From positions 12,816 to 76,815 of the forward strand of contig DATMBG010000039.1 in the NCBI GenBank assembly GCA_035559535.1: a stretch of DNA of 64,000 bases, written 5' to 3'. How positions within the stretch are numbered: position 1 is the stretch's first letter; each line of letters begins with the position of its first letter. The notes under the pieces are model-generated. The model had not been told where the DNA came from, made no database searches, and worked only from the letters and a program-made list of their open reading frames with translations. The translations under genes and the position numbers were made by a program. The DNA is from Candidatus Limnocylindrales bacterium (lineage in GTDB: Bacteria > Moduliflexota > Moduliflexia > Moduliflexales > JAUQPW01). This document shows positions 17,133-25,763 of this stretch, piece by piece.

Positions 17133-19098
17133 AAATCTTGAATCGAATCTCTTGAAAGGTTTTTTCAAGGCTCTCTAACCGCTGGAGGGTGGTCTCATAT
17201 TTTGTGAGGAGTATTTCAACCGGTCGGAGGATATGATCCTCTAAAGATTTGAGAATATCCTTCTGAACCTGTTCTCTAAGTTTATCTTGCTCCCTTCGAA
17301 TCAAATGGCGAATTCTCCGTTTTAGGACCAAAGCTTCTATAAAGTAGCTGAGCAGAGGAACTGAAATTAAAGAAAAAATCAGAGATTGAATGTGGAGAAG
17401 GATCTCGTCTAAATGGATTTCATAAAGGGAGATTCGACTGATATAGGATAAAGCCGGAATCCCGACGGCAGCCAGGGTAGCCAGCAGAGGAAACAGGTGT
17501 TGTCGAGATCTCCATTTCTCCCATCCGGATAGTTGGGTATAGCTTTCTTTTAAGGAGGCTTTTAATTTTTCTTTTTCGGTCTCTAAAAGTTTTTTGATTT
17601 GATCCCGGTTAGGAGGATGGATAGGTGTACAGGTATAAGGGTGGGTGGACGTATGGGAAGTCGCTCCCATACGTCCATATTCCCCTGTTCCTACACTCCC
17701 GTATCCCCCTACTCCCCTACTCCCACTTTCTGAGAATACGCTCTCCCATTCTTTTTTAATATCCCGCAGAAGGGTATTCAGGCGATGATAAATTGCACCT
17801 AAATCCATCAAGGCCTCCCATTTATCTAAATAAACAGAGACATCTTGAAAATCTTTTTCCTGACCCTGTCCGGAAAATGTAGCTGCAAATTCTTGTAAAT
17901 AGCCTTTAAAGTCGGAGGTTATCTGGCGTAGGAGATAAAAAGGGGAAAATAACCGAAATTTAAAACTGATCATGAACCCCAGAGGACCTCCCATGAGGAG
18001 ATCGATGCGATTCATGAAAACATCCTCCAGGGTTCTCCTAAAATCTCGAGTAAATAATGGATCTACGACCCGATCCTCTACAATTTTAGGGATACTGGCC
18101 AGAGAACCCATCCCAGCCCGGTCAGGGGAACTTGTTTGGGGCCTGTCGGAGGGTTTTAGACTTGCCTCGGTTAATAAGTATCGACATTTCTGGATCATTT
18201 CCCATCCCTTTTCAAAATGAAGCAGGGTTTTTAAGTCGAGGAAAAGGGAATGAATATCCTCTAAAAACTTTATCTGACCCATCTGCTTCAAAGTGACCTG
18301 ATCCCGAATCAACTTTTCGAGTTGACCGAATTCATTTTCGCTAAAATCCTTTGCTTCTCCTTGTTTACTCTGGAGAGCTCGCTTTGCAGAAATCCGGAAT
18401 ATCCGATTTCGGGGTAGGTTGGGATAGCCTTCTTCTTTCAAAACTTCCAGGAAATGATCCACAATCCTTTCTAAACTTTCTCGGGCCTGTTTGCGATTCG
18501 GTTTATTTTCCAGGAGCTCATCGATTCGATTAAAAACAAAAATAAAGCTCTTTTGATAATTGGCTAAAACCGATAAGTACTTTTCATGGAGGACCTCATC
18601 GTTATACTTTTCATGATCCACCATCCAGATAACGATGTCGGCATGGGGAATCATTTCATTGACTTGTTGAGGATGTGAAGGTTCGTCGCTATCAATGTCC
18701 GGTAGATCTACCAGAACTACCTCTTCCAGGGAGAATTCTTTGTGGGAAGAGATCTCATCCCGGCCAGGATGAAAGAAGGGATACTTTAAAATCTGATCGA
18801 TCCGTTTCTGATGGCAGAAAAAGACTTTATGATCCGTGAATCCTCGCTTCGCGGAACTTTTAGAAATAACTTTCCCGGCAAGGGCATTGATTAAAGCAGA
18901 TTTGCCAACCCCGGTCCCTCCAATGAGGGCTATAAATAAAGGCTCGTCCAGAGCGTTCAGCTTCTCTTGAATAGACCGGACCTTCTTTCGAAATAGTTCC
19001 AAAACGGCAGGATCCGGCCGGATAAAGTCCAGTTCATTTACGAACCTTTCTAGATCGTTGACCAGGTCCTTGAGATGGTCTTTGAGTTTACTTTGCAT
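17125..19098 (-). CDS. Dynamin-like/YfjP-type large GTPase with membrane segments (second of pair)
   Basis: 657 residues. The GTPase domain is N-terminal: Walker A GGTGVGKSALINALAG (about 60-75), switch II LVDLPDIDSDEP and the G4 motif FNRIDE. Long helical regions follow. Near residues 545-600 two hydrophobic segments (LFPLLATLAAVGIPALSYIS and IQSLIFSLISVPLLSYF) are followed by a basic coiled coil. This order (G domain, helical bundle, membrane paddle, helix) is that of bacterial dynamin-like proteins, which remodel or protect membranes. Around residues 465-500 a Gly/Ser/Thr-rich insert is encoded by repeat DNA (17610-17740). The gene follows its paralogue by 64 bases on the same strand. Confidence 0.8.
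   Translation of the reverse strand: MQSKLKDHLKDLVNDLERFVNELDFIRPDPAVLELFRKKVRSIQEKLNALDEPLFIALIGGTGVGKSALINALAGKVISKSSAKRGFTDHKVFFCHQKRIDQILKYPFFHPGRDEISSHKEFSLEEVVLVDLPDIDSDEPSHPQQVNEMIPHADIVIWMVDHEKYNDEVLHEKYLSVLANYQKSFIFVFNRIDELLENKPNRKQARESLERIVDHFLEVLKEEGYPNLPRNRIFRISAKRALQSKQGEAKDFSENEFGQLEKLIRDQVTLKQMGQIKFLEDIHSLFLDLKTLLHFEKGWEMIQKCRYLLTEASLKPSDRPQTSSPDRAGMGSLASIPKIVEDRVVDPLFTRDFRRTLEDVFMNRIDLLMGGPLGFMISFKFRLFSPFYLLRQITSDFKGYLQEFAATFSGQGQEKDFQDVSVYLDKWEALMDLGAIYHRLNTLLRDIKKEWESVFSESGSRGVGGYGSVGTGEYGRMGATSHTSTHPYTCTPIHPPNRDQIKKLLETEKEKLKASLKESYTQLSGWEKWRSRQHLFPLLATLAAVGIPALSYISRISLYEIHLDEILLHIQSLIFSLISVPLLSYFIEALVLKRRIRHLIRREQDKLREQVQKDILKSLEDHILRPVEILLTKYETTLQRLESLEKTFQEIRFKIST
17610..17740. 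repeat. Repeat element carried in frame inside a GTPase gene
   Basis: GGACGTATGGGA (17647-17658) and its exact complement (17665-17676) form a hairpin. It is flanked by GGGAGTAGGGGAGTA-type units (read on the minus strand, about 17695-17730) and by pyrimidine-rich sequence. Read in frame it yields SRGVGGYGSVGTGEYGRMG and the following THPYTCTPIHPP. The same head-tail style occurs between genes at 4973-5040 and in the neighbouring GTPase at 19660-19755. Confidence 0.65.
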
Positions 19099-19162
19099 CG
19101 AGAAGGCGGAAGGTGAGAGGTCCGGTAAGCCTTCCTTTCACCTCTTATCTGGTTCCTTTCGC

Positions 19163-21175
19163 CTAATCCTTTTCGGCCTCCAGCCGTTGTATAAAGGGTA
19201 CGGCCTTTGTTTTAAGGAGGCTTACATGAGCTGCCAAACGATTGATGTTTTCTAAATCTTTTTGATACTCTTGGATAAACCTTATATAGCGTTCTTTTCG
19301 TTTGTTTACTACATTTTTGAAAATATCTAAGTATCTTTCCCCTCCGGCAACCATAAACCGTTCCAGTTCTTCTTTTCCCCAAAATTTAGTAACCAGCCAA
19401 TCCCATACCCAAGAAATTCCGGCTGCAGCGGCGGCTTCTTCACCGGTGATGGTTCCCCCCTTGGCTCCAATATAAATGAAGAGAAGTAAAATAAGTATTA
19501 AAATGACACTATCCATCAAATTGATCCACACAGAGCCAACTTCCCGAAGGGCTTGTATTTTGGAGTGCACCTCCCCTTCCAACCACTTCTTAAATTGGGT
19601 GACTTCCTGGTTATACAAGGTATAGATTGAGTCCGAAGCGTGAGGGGGTTTGAGAGGATGGGAGTGTGGAAGTAGAGGGGGTGGGGAGGTGGGGAAAATA
19701 GTGTCTGTATTCCCAGACCTACAGACTCCTACATTTCCAGACTCCCCTGCTCCTTCCAGACTGGATCCAATACAGCTTTCTTTAATCAATCGCTGTACAT
19801 GGTCTTCCACATCTCCCAGGTGGCTCATCAGAATATTGAATTTCTTATCAAAATCCCCCTCGATAAAATGCTCGATGGCATCTCGACTTCTTTGGAGGGT
19901 CTTTTCTTCCTTACCGAAGATGCTCTTAAACCATTCCCAAACCGTCTTAACTCCCTTTAAAAGAGCTACATTCAGGGATCCGATGAGACTCGCCAGGTTT
20001 TCTCGAATCAAATTGATAACCGCACGGTTATTAAGCCCTCCCACGAGTTTAATTTCATTGATCATTGCTTCGGTAGTAAGGCGAAAATCTTTTTCAATTT
20101 GACTTTCCAGGCTAAGAAGTTCCCGTTGCTGTTCCTGGAGGTGGGCAAGCAGGGCTTCTAACCGCTCAATCAGATGATCCAGGGATCTGGAGACGAGTTG
20201 AAACTTAAACTTCCTTTTCTCTGCCGGATTCAGAAAAGTGTTAAAAAATTCGTAAAACTCATCTCTAACTTTTTGAGAAAGCTGTAGAGGATAATTCTCC
20301 GTTTGGGGTTGTTCCCGATCTATATAGAAAATCCTTTCTTCTAAAGGGGATCCCTGGATTCTTGAACGGGAGCCGGTAGGGTCCATCTTTGGAATCCTTC
20401 CCTTTTCCCGTAAGTGTTCCTTGAAATCTTCTATAAGTCCCTCGGCTTTATGCTCGGGAGTAAGCTTATTAAGGACAAAGACGACAGGTTTTCCCAGGCT
20501 TTGGAGGTACTGGACATCCTCCCAGAGGCGGTTATCGGCATACTTTTCTGTGCTGAATATAAACAGGATTAAGCTTGCGATATGGAACAGGTCATGGGCA
20601 ACCTCCTTGTTTTGAGCCTCGGTGGTATCCACATCGGGGGTATCCAGTAGAGCAAAATCTTCTGGGTAGTCAGGCCGTTGGGAGGGATACAGGATAATTT
20701 TTCTAGGAAGAGATTTTTGTTTGTCCCTGGAAGACCTTGTGACCCGATTTTCAAATACTTGCAACATGACCTGTTGAGACACGATCTTCTCGTACGGTTC
20801 CAGGAAATCTTTTCGATTAAAATAAGCCGTTTGGGAAGGATGGTGGTAGAGGACCGGGATCGAAGTAGTCGGTCTTAAAAGGCTGACCAAACTTGCGATC
20901 TCGCCTGCAAGGGTGTTAAACAGCGTCGATTTCCCGCAACTCGAGCCTCCGGCAAAGGCGATGATAAAGGGCATGTTAAAGTTACTTAAAATAGAGGTCA
21001 CACCTTCCAGATCCCGAGAACGAATTTCCGATAACTCCTCCATTTTTTTTAAATAATCTGGATAACCGGGCAGAAAGTAAACCCTGGTGAGATCCTCGAT
21101 GATTTGATGGAGAAGCTCAAGGATTCCCTGTCTCTGTTCTTCAAGTTCTATACTGGGTGATTTAAAAGTATTCAT
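19163..21175 (-). CDS. Dynamin-like large GTPase with membrane segment (first of pair)
   Basis: 670 residues, paralogous in layout to the next gene. Walker A FAGGSSCGKSTLFNTLAG and switch II LLDTPDVDTTEA are clear. The G4 motif reads VLNKLTPE, so the specificity aspartate of NKxD is not in the usual place. A helical middle with coiled-coil character (LLAHLQEQQRELLSLESQIEK) is followed by a transmembrane segment (LMDSVILILILLLFIYIGAKGG) near residue 565 and an Ala-rich segment. Two-gene sets of such GTPases often work as hetero-oligomers, so it probably acts with the 657-residue protein at the membrane. A Ser/Pro-rich insert (about residues 475-515) is repeat-derived. Confidence 0.8.
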   Translation of the reverse strand: MNTFKSPSIELEEQRQGILELLHQIIEDLTRVYFLPGYPDYLKKMEELSEIRSRDLEGVTSILSNFNMPFIIAFAGGSSCGKSTLFNTLAGEIASLVSLLRPTTSIPVLYHHPSQTAYFNRKDFLEPYEKIVSQQVMLQVFENRVTRSSRDKQKSLPRKIILYPSQRPDYPEDFALLDTPDVDTTEAQNKEVAHDLFHIASLILFIFSTEKYADNRLWEDVQYLQSLGKPVVFVLNKLTPEHKAEGLIEDFKEHLREKGRIPKMDPTGSRSRIQGSPLEERIFYIDREQPQTENYPLQLSQKVRDEFYEFFNTFLNPAEKRKFKFQLVSRSLDHLIERLEALLAHLQEQQRELLSLESQIEKDFRLTTEAMINEIKLVGGLNNRAVINLIRENLASLIGSLNVALLKGVKTVWEWFKSIFGKEEKTLQRSRDAIEHFIEGDFDKKFNILMSHLGDVEDHVQRLIKESCIGSSLEGAGESGNVGVCRSGNTDTIFPTSPPPLLPHSHPLKPPHASDSIYTLYNQEVTQFKKWLEGEVHSKIQALREVGSVWINLMDSVILILILLLFIYIGAKGGTITGEEAAAAAGISWVWDWLVTKFWGKEELERFMVAGGERYLDIFKNVVNKRKERYIRFIQEYQKDLENINRLAAHVSLLKTKAVPFIQRLEAEKD
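19660..19755. repeat. Repeat element carried in frame inside the second GTPase gene
   Basis: GGGAGTGTGGAAGTAGAGGG-type sequence (from about 19661) is followed by a short centre and by CTACAGACTCCTACATTTCC / AGACTCCCCTGCTCC (to about 19755). This is the same purine head and pyrimidine tail as at 4973-5040. In the protein it reads GAGESGNVGVCRSGN...PTSPPPLLPHSHPLKPP. The reading frame stays open across it. Confidence 0.6.
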
Positions 21176-21743
21176 CAGGGATTGAGTAAGAAATTTATTT
21201 TCTTTTAAATAAAAAAGGCTGCTTAACCCGCCATCAGGCTTAAATGATTGTAATTATAATATAACACAGACATTTTCTATCGCCATATTAAATTTAAAAA
21301 CAGATCCTATCCCTTTGCAGAATGGGGCCTTCGTTTCCAGGCCTTCTCCAACATCCTGGACTTAAAGTAGTCCCCGGAGAGCTCCCATGGTGTAACCGGA
21401 TCTGGGACCGGTCGTTCCGGTGGAACTTAACGGGTTTAACCCTTCCCCCGGGGTTTGATAACCTCGATTTAAAGTCCCTGAATCTTATCCCAACCCAGGA
21501 ATCCTCGAGGGGTTAGGGAGCTATTTAAAATTTTAGTTGCAAGATCGGTAGTTTTTTACCGTTATGATAAAATCTTGACAGTTTGAGAGAAGCGGGTTTA
21601 CACTCTTTCCTGAGATTAAAGGGGTTAGACACGGCCTGGAAAGTTCTATCTTTGAACTTGCTTAGGGACCCGAACAGGTTAGAGATTTATTATAGAAGGT
21701 TGAAAATTTTCCATTTAATCTGTTTTAGATAGGAGGTTCTTTC
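21176..21743. other. 568-base gene-free region upstream of proS with a GC-rich, possibly structured core
   Basis: The flanks (21180-21300, 21520-21600) are AT-rich; attata at 21253-21258 could be the -10 of the leftward GTPase gene. The core 21305-21517 is much richer in GC. It can fold GGACT/AGTCC (21358-21372) and ACCGG-TCGTT-CCGGT (21407-21421), and its ends 21307-21314 and 21509-21516 can pair with one mismatch. A TTGACA at about 21575 precedes proS, but the -10 is poor. No T-box motif is present. A small RNA or a leader is possible; an encoded protein looks unlikely. Confidence 0.35.
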
Positions 21744-23462
21744 ATGCGTTGGTCAAGGTATTTTTTACCTACTTTAAGGGAGGTGCCAGCAGAAGCCGAA
21801 GTCATCAGTCACCAATTGATGGTAAGGGCGGGAATGATTAGAAAATTAGCGGCGGGGGTCTATTCCTATCTTCCCTTTGGATTGAGGGCTTTAAAAAAAG
21901 TTAGGGAGATTATTCGGGAGGAAATGAACCGGAAGGGAGCGCTGGAGGTTTATCTTCCCGTAGTTCAGCCTGCAGAGATCTGGCAGGAATCGGGTCGATG
22001 GCAGCTTTATGGTAAAGAACTGTTACGGTTTAAAGACCGACATGATCGGGATTTTTGTCTGGGTCCCACCCATGAAGAAGTGATCACCGATATTGTACGT
22101 AAAGAGGTTAAATCTTATCGCCAGCTTCCCCTTAACCTTTACCAGATCCAGACAAAGTTTCGAGACGAGGTTCGGCCCCGGTTTGGGCTTATGCGGGGTC
22201 GAGAGTTCGAGATGAAGGATGCTTACAGTTTTGATAAAGATGAAGAGGGGGCCAACAAGAGCTACCAGGATATGTACGATGCTTATTGCAGGATTTTTGA
22301 GAGGTGTGATCTCAATTTCCGGGCTGTGGAAGCCGATACAGGTCCGATAGGAGGTTCCTATTCCCATGAGTTTATGGTGTTGGCCGATACCGGGGAAGAT
22401 ATTGTGGTGGGTTGTGATACCTGTAGCTATGCGGCGAATATGGAGAAAGCCGAAGTTCGACGGGAATCCAGGGAAACCCAAGGGGTTGAAATGAAGGAAT
22501 TGGAAAAAATTTATACCCCCCAGGTTAAGACGATCCAGGATCTGACCACTTTTCTGTCTGCTAAACCGGATCAAATGGTTAAAACTTTGATATTTCAAGT
22601 CGATGGGCGACCGGTAGCAGTTTTGGTTCGTGGAGATCATGAAATTAACCCGGTAAAACTTAAAAATCTTCTGGGAGCCGATGTGGTGGAAATGGCCGAT
22701 GAGGAAACCGTTCGAAGAGTTAGCGGTGCTCCGATAGGATTTGCAGGTCCTGTAGGACTCAAGGGTATCGAAATTATAGCAGATTTTGCCGTTCAAGGAA
22801 TGTCAAATTTCATTACCGGAGCCAATGAAGCGGATAGACATCTAAAGAACGTTAACCTGAATCGGGATTTTAAAGTAGATCGGTTTGCAGATATTCGTCA
22901 GGCGATGGAGGGGGATCTTTGTCCACGGTGCGAAACCGGAAGACTAAAAATTACCCGGGGTATAGAAGTCGGTCATGTATTCAAGTTGGGAACCAAGTAT
23001 AGTAAAGCCATGGGAGCTACTTTCCTGGATGCCGATGGAAAGGAAAAATACATTATCATGGGTTGTTATGGAATCGGGGTTGGAAGAACTGTAGCGGCTG
23101 CCATCGAACAAAATCATGATGAAAACGGAATTATCTGGCCTTTCCCCATCGCACCTTTTCATGTCCTGATTTTACCCGTTAACATGACAGACTCTCGTAT
23201 GGTGGAAACAGCCGAAAAAATTTATCAAGAGCTTCTTGCAGAGGGGATCGAAGTACTTCTCGATGATCGGGATGAAAGGCCCGGGGCTAAGTTTAAAGAT
23301 GCTGACCTTATTGGAATTCCTTTGAGGGTTACGGTGGGTAACCTGGTCGCATCGGAAGGAAAGGTTGAAATTAAATTCCGTAAAACTGGAGAAGTTGAAA
23401 AAGTTCCTGTCACTGAAGTAACACAACGGATTAAAGCGATTCTTTCTGCTCAGCTAAAATAG
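21744..23462 (+). CDS. proS: Prolyl-tRNA synthetase (bacterial type, with editing domain)
   Basis: ProS charges tRNA-Pro. The 572 residues match the bacterial (prokaryote-like) form. Class II motif 1 is in the N-terminal catalytic part ([17 protein letters not shown]). Motif 2 surrounds [27 protein letters not shown]. The YbaK-type editing domain is inserted at about residues 225-400 ([27 protein letters not shown] in two halves). Motif 3 is [20 protein letters not shown]. The C-terminal anticodon-binding domain carries [20 protein letters not shown]. The ATG has AGGAGG about 7 bases upstream. It has a long upstream region but no T-box leader. The phospholipase gene follows 50 bases later. 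Confidence 0.97.
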   Translation: MRWSRYFLPTLREVPAEAEVISHQLMVRAGMIRKLAAGVYSYLPFGLRALKKVREIIREEMNRKGALEVYLPVVQPAEIWQESGRWQLYGKELLRFKDRHDRDFCLGPTHEEVITDIVRKEVKSYRQLPLNLYQIQTKFRDEVRPRFGLMRGREFEMKDAYSFDKDEEGANKSYQDMYDAYCRIFERCDLNFRAVEADTGPIGGSYSHEFMVLADTGEDIVVGCDTCSYAANMEKAEVRRESRETQGVEMKELEKIYTPQVKTIQDLTTFLSAKPDQMVKTLIFQVDGRPVAVLVRGDHEINPVKLKNLLGADVVEMADEETVRRVSGAPIGFAGPVGLKGIEIIADFAVQGMSNFITGANEADRHLKNVNLNRDFKVDRFADIRQAMEGDLCPRCETGRLKITRGIEVGHVFKLGTKYSKAMGATFLDADGKEKYIIMGCYGIGVGRTVAAAIEQNHDENGIIWPFPIAPFHVLILPVNMTDSRMVETAEKIYQELLAEGIEVLLDDRDERPGAKFKDADLIGIPLRVTVGNLVASEGKVEIKFRKTGEVEKVPVTEVTQRIKAILSAQLK

Positions 23463-23512
23463 CTGGCAACTAGTTTGCACTCAACCTTACACAGGGATAG
23501 GAGGGTGAGCAT

Positions 23513-24349
23513 TTGGGTATGAGCTTGCTGAAACGAAGGGTTAAAATTGGCCTCGCACTGGGTGGGGGTGTTGCACGTTCTATTGCCCATGTAGGCATCT
23601 TTAAAGTTTTAGAAAGAGAGAAAATTCCCATTGATTGTATGGCCGGTTGTAGTGGCGGAAGTTTAGCGGGTGCTCTCTATGCCTCTGGGGTCAGTGTCGA
23701 AGATCTAGAACGTATAGCTTCCACCCTCACCTGGAAACACATCGCCAATCTGGCACTTCCCAATCGGGGTTTTATTTCTAATAAAAGGATGCTCCGATTT
23801 TTGGAAAAAAATTGTCCCAAGAGCCGATTTGAAGATTTACGTATTCCCTTCAGTGTAGTGGCTACGGATCTCATGACAGGAGAGGAAGTTATCTTTGATC
23901 GAGGTGAACTGTTTCCGGCCATCCAGGCAAGTTGTAGTATTCCGGCCATTTTTAGACCGGTTAAGATCCAGGGTCGTCATTACATCGATGGGGGTTTTGT
24001 CAGCCAGATTCCGGTCCGGGCTGTTAGAAAAATGGGAGCCGATCTGGTAATTGCCTGCGATGTCAATTATAACGAGATCCGTAATGGAGAACCTACCAAT
24101 CTCGTAACCCTTATTTTTCACCTTCTTTCTACCGTATCCCGGAAAAATGCCCTGGAATCCAGACAACAGGCGGATATTGTAATTTCGGTTGACGTCCATG
24201 GTATCGGATTATCCGAGCTCCACCGGGGTAAGGAGATTATTGCCCGGGGAGAAGAGGCAACACTCCAAATTCTTCCTATCCTGAAACAGGAAATCAGTAA
24301 ACGAGAAAGTTTAGTTTCCCATACTTTAAGTAAATTATGTCATCTCTGA
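23513..24349 (+). CDS. Patatin-like phospholipase (RssA/YchK type)
   Basis: 278 residues, a compact patatin domain. The oxyanion loop is LGGGVARSIAHVGIFKVLE. The nucleophile Ser is in GCSGGSLAGALYASG (GxSxG), and the catalytic Asp is in the DGG of RHYIDGGFVSQIPV. Such proteins are serine lipid acyl hydrolases of unknown physiological target, cytoplasmic or membrane-associated. No signal peptide is seen. TTG at 23513 is 7 bases from AGGAGGG and is preferred; the in-frame ATG at 23519 is the alternative. It follows proS at 50 bases and may share its transcript. Confidence 0.9.
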   Translation: MGMSLLKRRVKIGLALGGGVARSIAHVGIFKVLEREKIPIDCMAGCSGGSLAGALYASGVSVEDLERIASTLTWKHIANLALPNRGFISNKRMLRFLEKNCPKSRFEDLRIPFSVVATDLMTGEEVIFDRGELFPAIQASCSIPAIFRPVKIQGRHYIDGGFVSQIPVRAVRKMGADLVIACDVNYNEIRNGEPTNLVTLIFHLLSTVSRKNALESRQQADIVISVDVHGIGLSELHRGKEIIARGEEATLQILPILKQEISKRESLVSHTLSKLCHL

Positions 24350-24367
24350 CAAACACCATAAATCCCT

Positions 24368-24390
24368 TAGACGGCGAAGAAAGCCGTCTA
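24368..24390 (+). terminator. Hairpin after the patatin gene
   Basis: TAGACGGC (24368-24375) and GCCGTCTA (24383-24390) are exact complements around a 7-base loop, 19 bases after the stop codon. No T-run follows directly, so it is a weak or factor-assisted terminator, or a 3' stabiliser. Confidence 0.5.
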
Positions 24391-24547
24391 AACCATGAAG
24401 ATGTTTTTTCAGGTGACAAAATCGGTATCTGAAACCCTTTTTAGGGTATCAGTAAGTCAGGGGGAGTATTTATTCTTAGGGGATTTAAATTCTCCATGAG
24501 GGGGTTAACAAGAAGATTAACCCATTCATGGCGAACGGTATGGGTTT

Positions 24548-24775
24548 GTGTCGGCGAGATCGCTAATACTTGCTGGAATAACCGGTTTCCTCCTGGTCCT
24601 TGTGGCGTTCCTGTTTTGGCCAGTCTGTGTTCCGTTAAGTGAAGAAGATCTTACATCGTTCACCGTACCCATCGAGCAACGAACTGATAAAGATTTCTAT
24701 CTCACAGTTTTTCAGAGGCGAACAGGTCGGTGGTATCAATGTAAAACCAGACTTTCAAGAAAAATGTTTTTTTGA
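24548..24775 (+). CDS. Small single-pass membrane-anchored protein, unknown
   Basis: 75 residues from GTG 24548. An N-terminal hydrophobic helix (SLILAGITGFLLVLVAFLFW) is followed by about 45 polar residues ending VFQRRTGRWYQCKTRLSRKMFF. The codon pattern looks coding and the composition is protein-like, but no ribosome site is visible. The frame ends in a run of seven T (24766-24772). One more T would extend it for about 20 residues, and another frame is also open across the last 130 bases, so a frameshifted longer gene cannot be excluded. No family is recognised. Confidence 0.45.
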   Translation: MSARSLILAGITGFLLVLVAFLFWPVCVPLSEEDLTSFTVPIEQRTDKDFYLTVFQRRTGRWYQCKTRLSRKMFF

Positions 24776-24949
24776 AGGTATCCGGGGAGCACCTCACAGG
24801 CGCTTTGGAAGTGAACAGGCAAAAATAGCGTGTTATTCAAGCCTTCGTCAGGAAATAGCAGGCTCTGTGCGGTAGATTTTCAGAAGGTCGCCTTAATGAA
24901 TTACCAGAGTAAATTCCCGGTAGGGACGAAACGGCTATTAACGAACGAA

Positions 24950-25495
24950 CTAACGATCCTCAAGGAGCTCAGGCTTTAATACACCAATAAAAGGAAGATT
25001 GCGATACCTCTGTTTATAATCCAATCCATAACCCACAACAAATTTATCCGGAATTTCAAAACCTTGATACGCAATAGGAAGTTTTACGATTCTTCGAAAT
25101 GGCTTATCTAAAAGGGTACAGATTTTTAAACTGGCCGGTTTTCTGGCCTCCAGATTGTTGAGGAGATACCTTAAAGTCAGACCGGTATCGATAATATCTT
25201 CAACGATAAGAATCTCGCGTCCGGTGATCGTTTCATCCAAATCTTTTAATATACGAACCACTCCGGAGGTTTTTTGAGAATCTCCATAGCTGGAAATGGC
25301 CATGAAATCCAGGGAGATATGAATAGAGATGGCCCGGGCCAAATCAGCCAGAAAAAACACCGCGCCTTTTAAAATACTTATCAGGATAGGTTCTTTATCC
25401 CGGTAATCCCGGGAAATGGCTTCGCCCAGTTCTTTAACACGACGTTGAATTTGATCTGTAGATACAAGAATTTCTTGAATATCGTTGGATAGCAT
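24950..25495 (-). CDS. hpt: Hypoxanthine(-guanine) phosphoribosyltransferase
   Basis: This purine salvage enzyme joins hypoxanthine or guanine to PRPP. From ATG 25495 it is 181 residues, the usual size. The PRPP-binding motif is ILIVEDIIDTGLTLRYLL; ILISILKGAVFFLADLAR, SSYGDSQKTSG and the C-terminal FVVGYGLDYKQRYRNLPFIG are family blocks. The frame is open 20 codons further upstream to 25555, but family alignment, the GAGG about 11 bases before ATG 25495 and a TATAAT -10 box on the minus strand at 25532-25537 favour the shorter protein. Its promoter region is shared, back to back, with the ncRNA promoter. Confidence 0.95.
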   Translation of the reverse strand: MLSNDIQEILVSTDQIQRRVKELGEAISRDYRDKEPILISILKGAVFFLADLARAISIHISLDFMAISSYGDSQKTSGVVRILKDLDETITGREILIVEDIIDTGLTLRYLLNNLEARKPASLKICTLLDKPFRRIVKLPIAYQGFEIPDKFVVGYGLDYKQRYRNLPFIGVLKPELLEDR

Positions 25496-25539
25496 AAGAG
25501 AAATTTCCTCTAAAAAAGTTAAAAAATTTTTATTATATC

Positions 25540-25569
25540 TTGACAAATTAAACAAAAAATCCTAGTATA
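25540..25569 (+). promoter_or_regulatory. Promoter of the ncRNA, divergent from hpt
   Basis: TTGACA (25540-25545) is an exact -35 box. An 18-base spacer leads to TAGTAT (25564-25569). The predicted start is near 25576, exactly where the closing helix of the RNA begins. The hpt -10 box (TATAAT, minus strand, 25532-25537) lies beside it, so the two promoters may compete. Confidence 0.6.
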
Positions 25570-25575
25570 TGGGTA

Positions 25576-25763
25576 GAAGGCTCCGAGAGGTAGGAAGGTT
25601 GATCTAGCTGACCTAAAGAAGTGGCAACTTCGATGAAGTTACCGCAAATTGAAACCTGTAAAGGGAGTAAAGGTTGCGGTAATGGAGAAAAGCCCACAGG
25701 AGTTCTTCCTCTTCAGGAAGGCTAGGTAGACTGGAGGATCACTTGGGGCCTTCCTCTTTTTTT
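25576..25763 (+). ncRNA. Unrecognised structured RNA, about 188 nt, with own promoter and terminator
   Basis: Seen: the 5' end GAAGGCTCC (25576-25584) pairs over nine bases (one G-U) with GGGGCCTTC (25745-25753), directly followed by CTC and seven T to 25763. Inside are hairpins AGGTTG/TGACCT (25596-25614, two wobbles) and GTGG-C-AACTTC-GAT-GAAGTT-A-CCGC (25621-25644, one mismatch). TTACCGCAA (25639-25647) pairs with TTGCGGTAA (25674-25682), competing with the previous stem, and CTTCCT-CTTC-AGGAAG (25705-25720) is enclosed by AGCC/GGCT. AGGAAGGC (25715-25722) can instead pair with GCCTTCCT (25748-25755) as a terminator hairpin. No gene on this strand follows, so it is not a leader. It lacks the signatures of RNase P RNA, tmRNA and SRP RNA; 6S RNA is unlikely because it is multi-branched. 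Confidence 0.6.

Noticed and set aside
21322-21516. 64-codon ORF in the GC-rich island
   Set aside because: No ribosome site, random-looking composition; hairpins in the DNA explain the sequence better.
21520-21743. T-box leader for proS
   Set aside because: The AGGGTGGNACCGCG-type antiterminator motif is absent and no terminator precedes the gene.
25496-25555. N-terminal 20-codon extension of hpt
   Set aside because: It has no counterpart in the family and runs through the AT-rich promoter region, including the hpt -10 box.
25576-25763. Identification of the ncRNA as RNase P RNA, tmRNA, SRP RNA or 6S RNA
   Set aside because: It lacks GAGGAAAGTCC, the tmRNA GGGGCTG start and CCA end, and the SRP GGAAGG-GAGCAGCC loop. 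It is too branched for 6S RNA and too short for RNase P.
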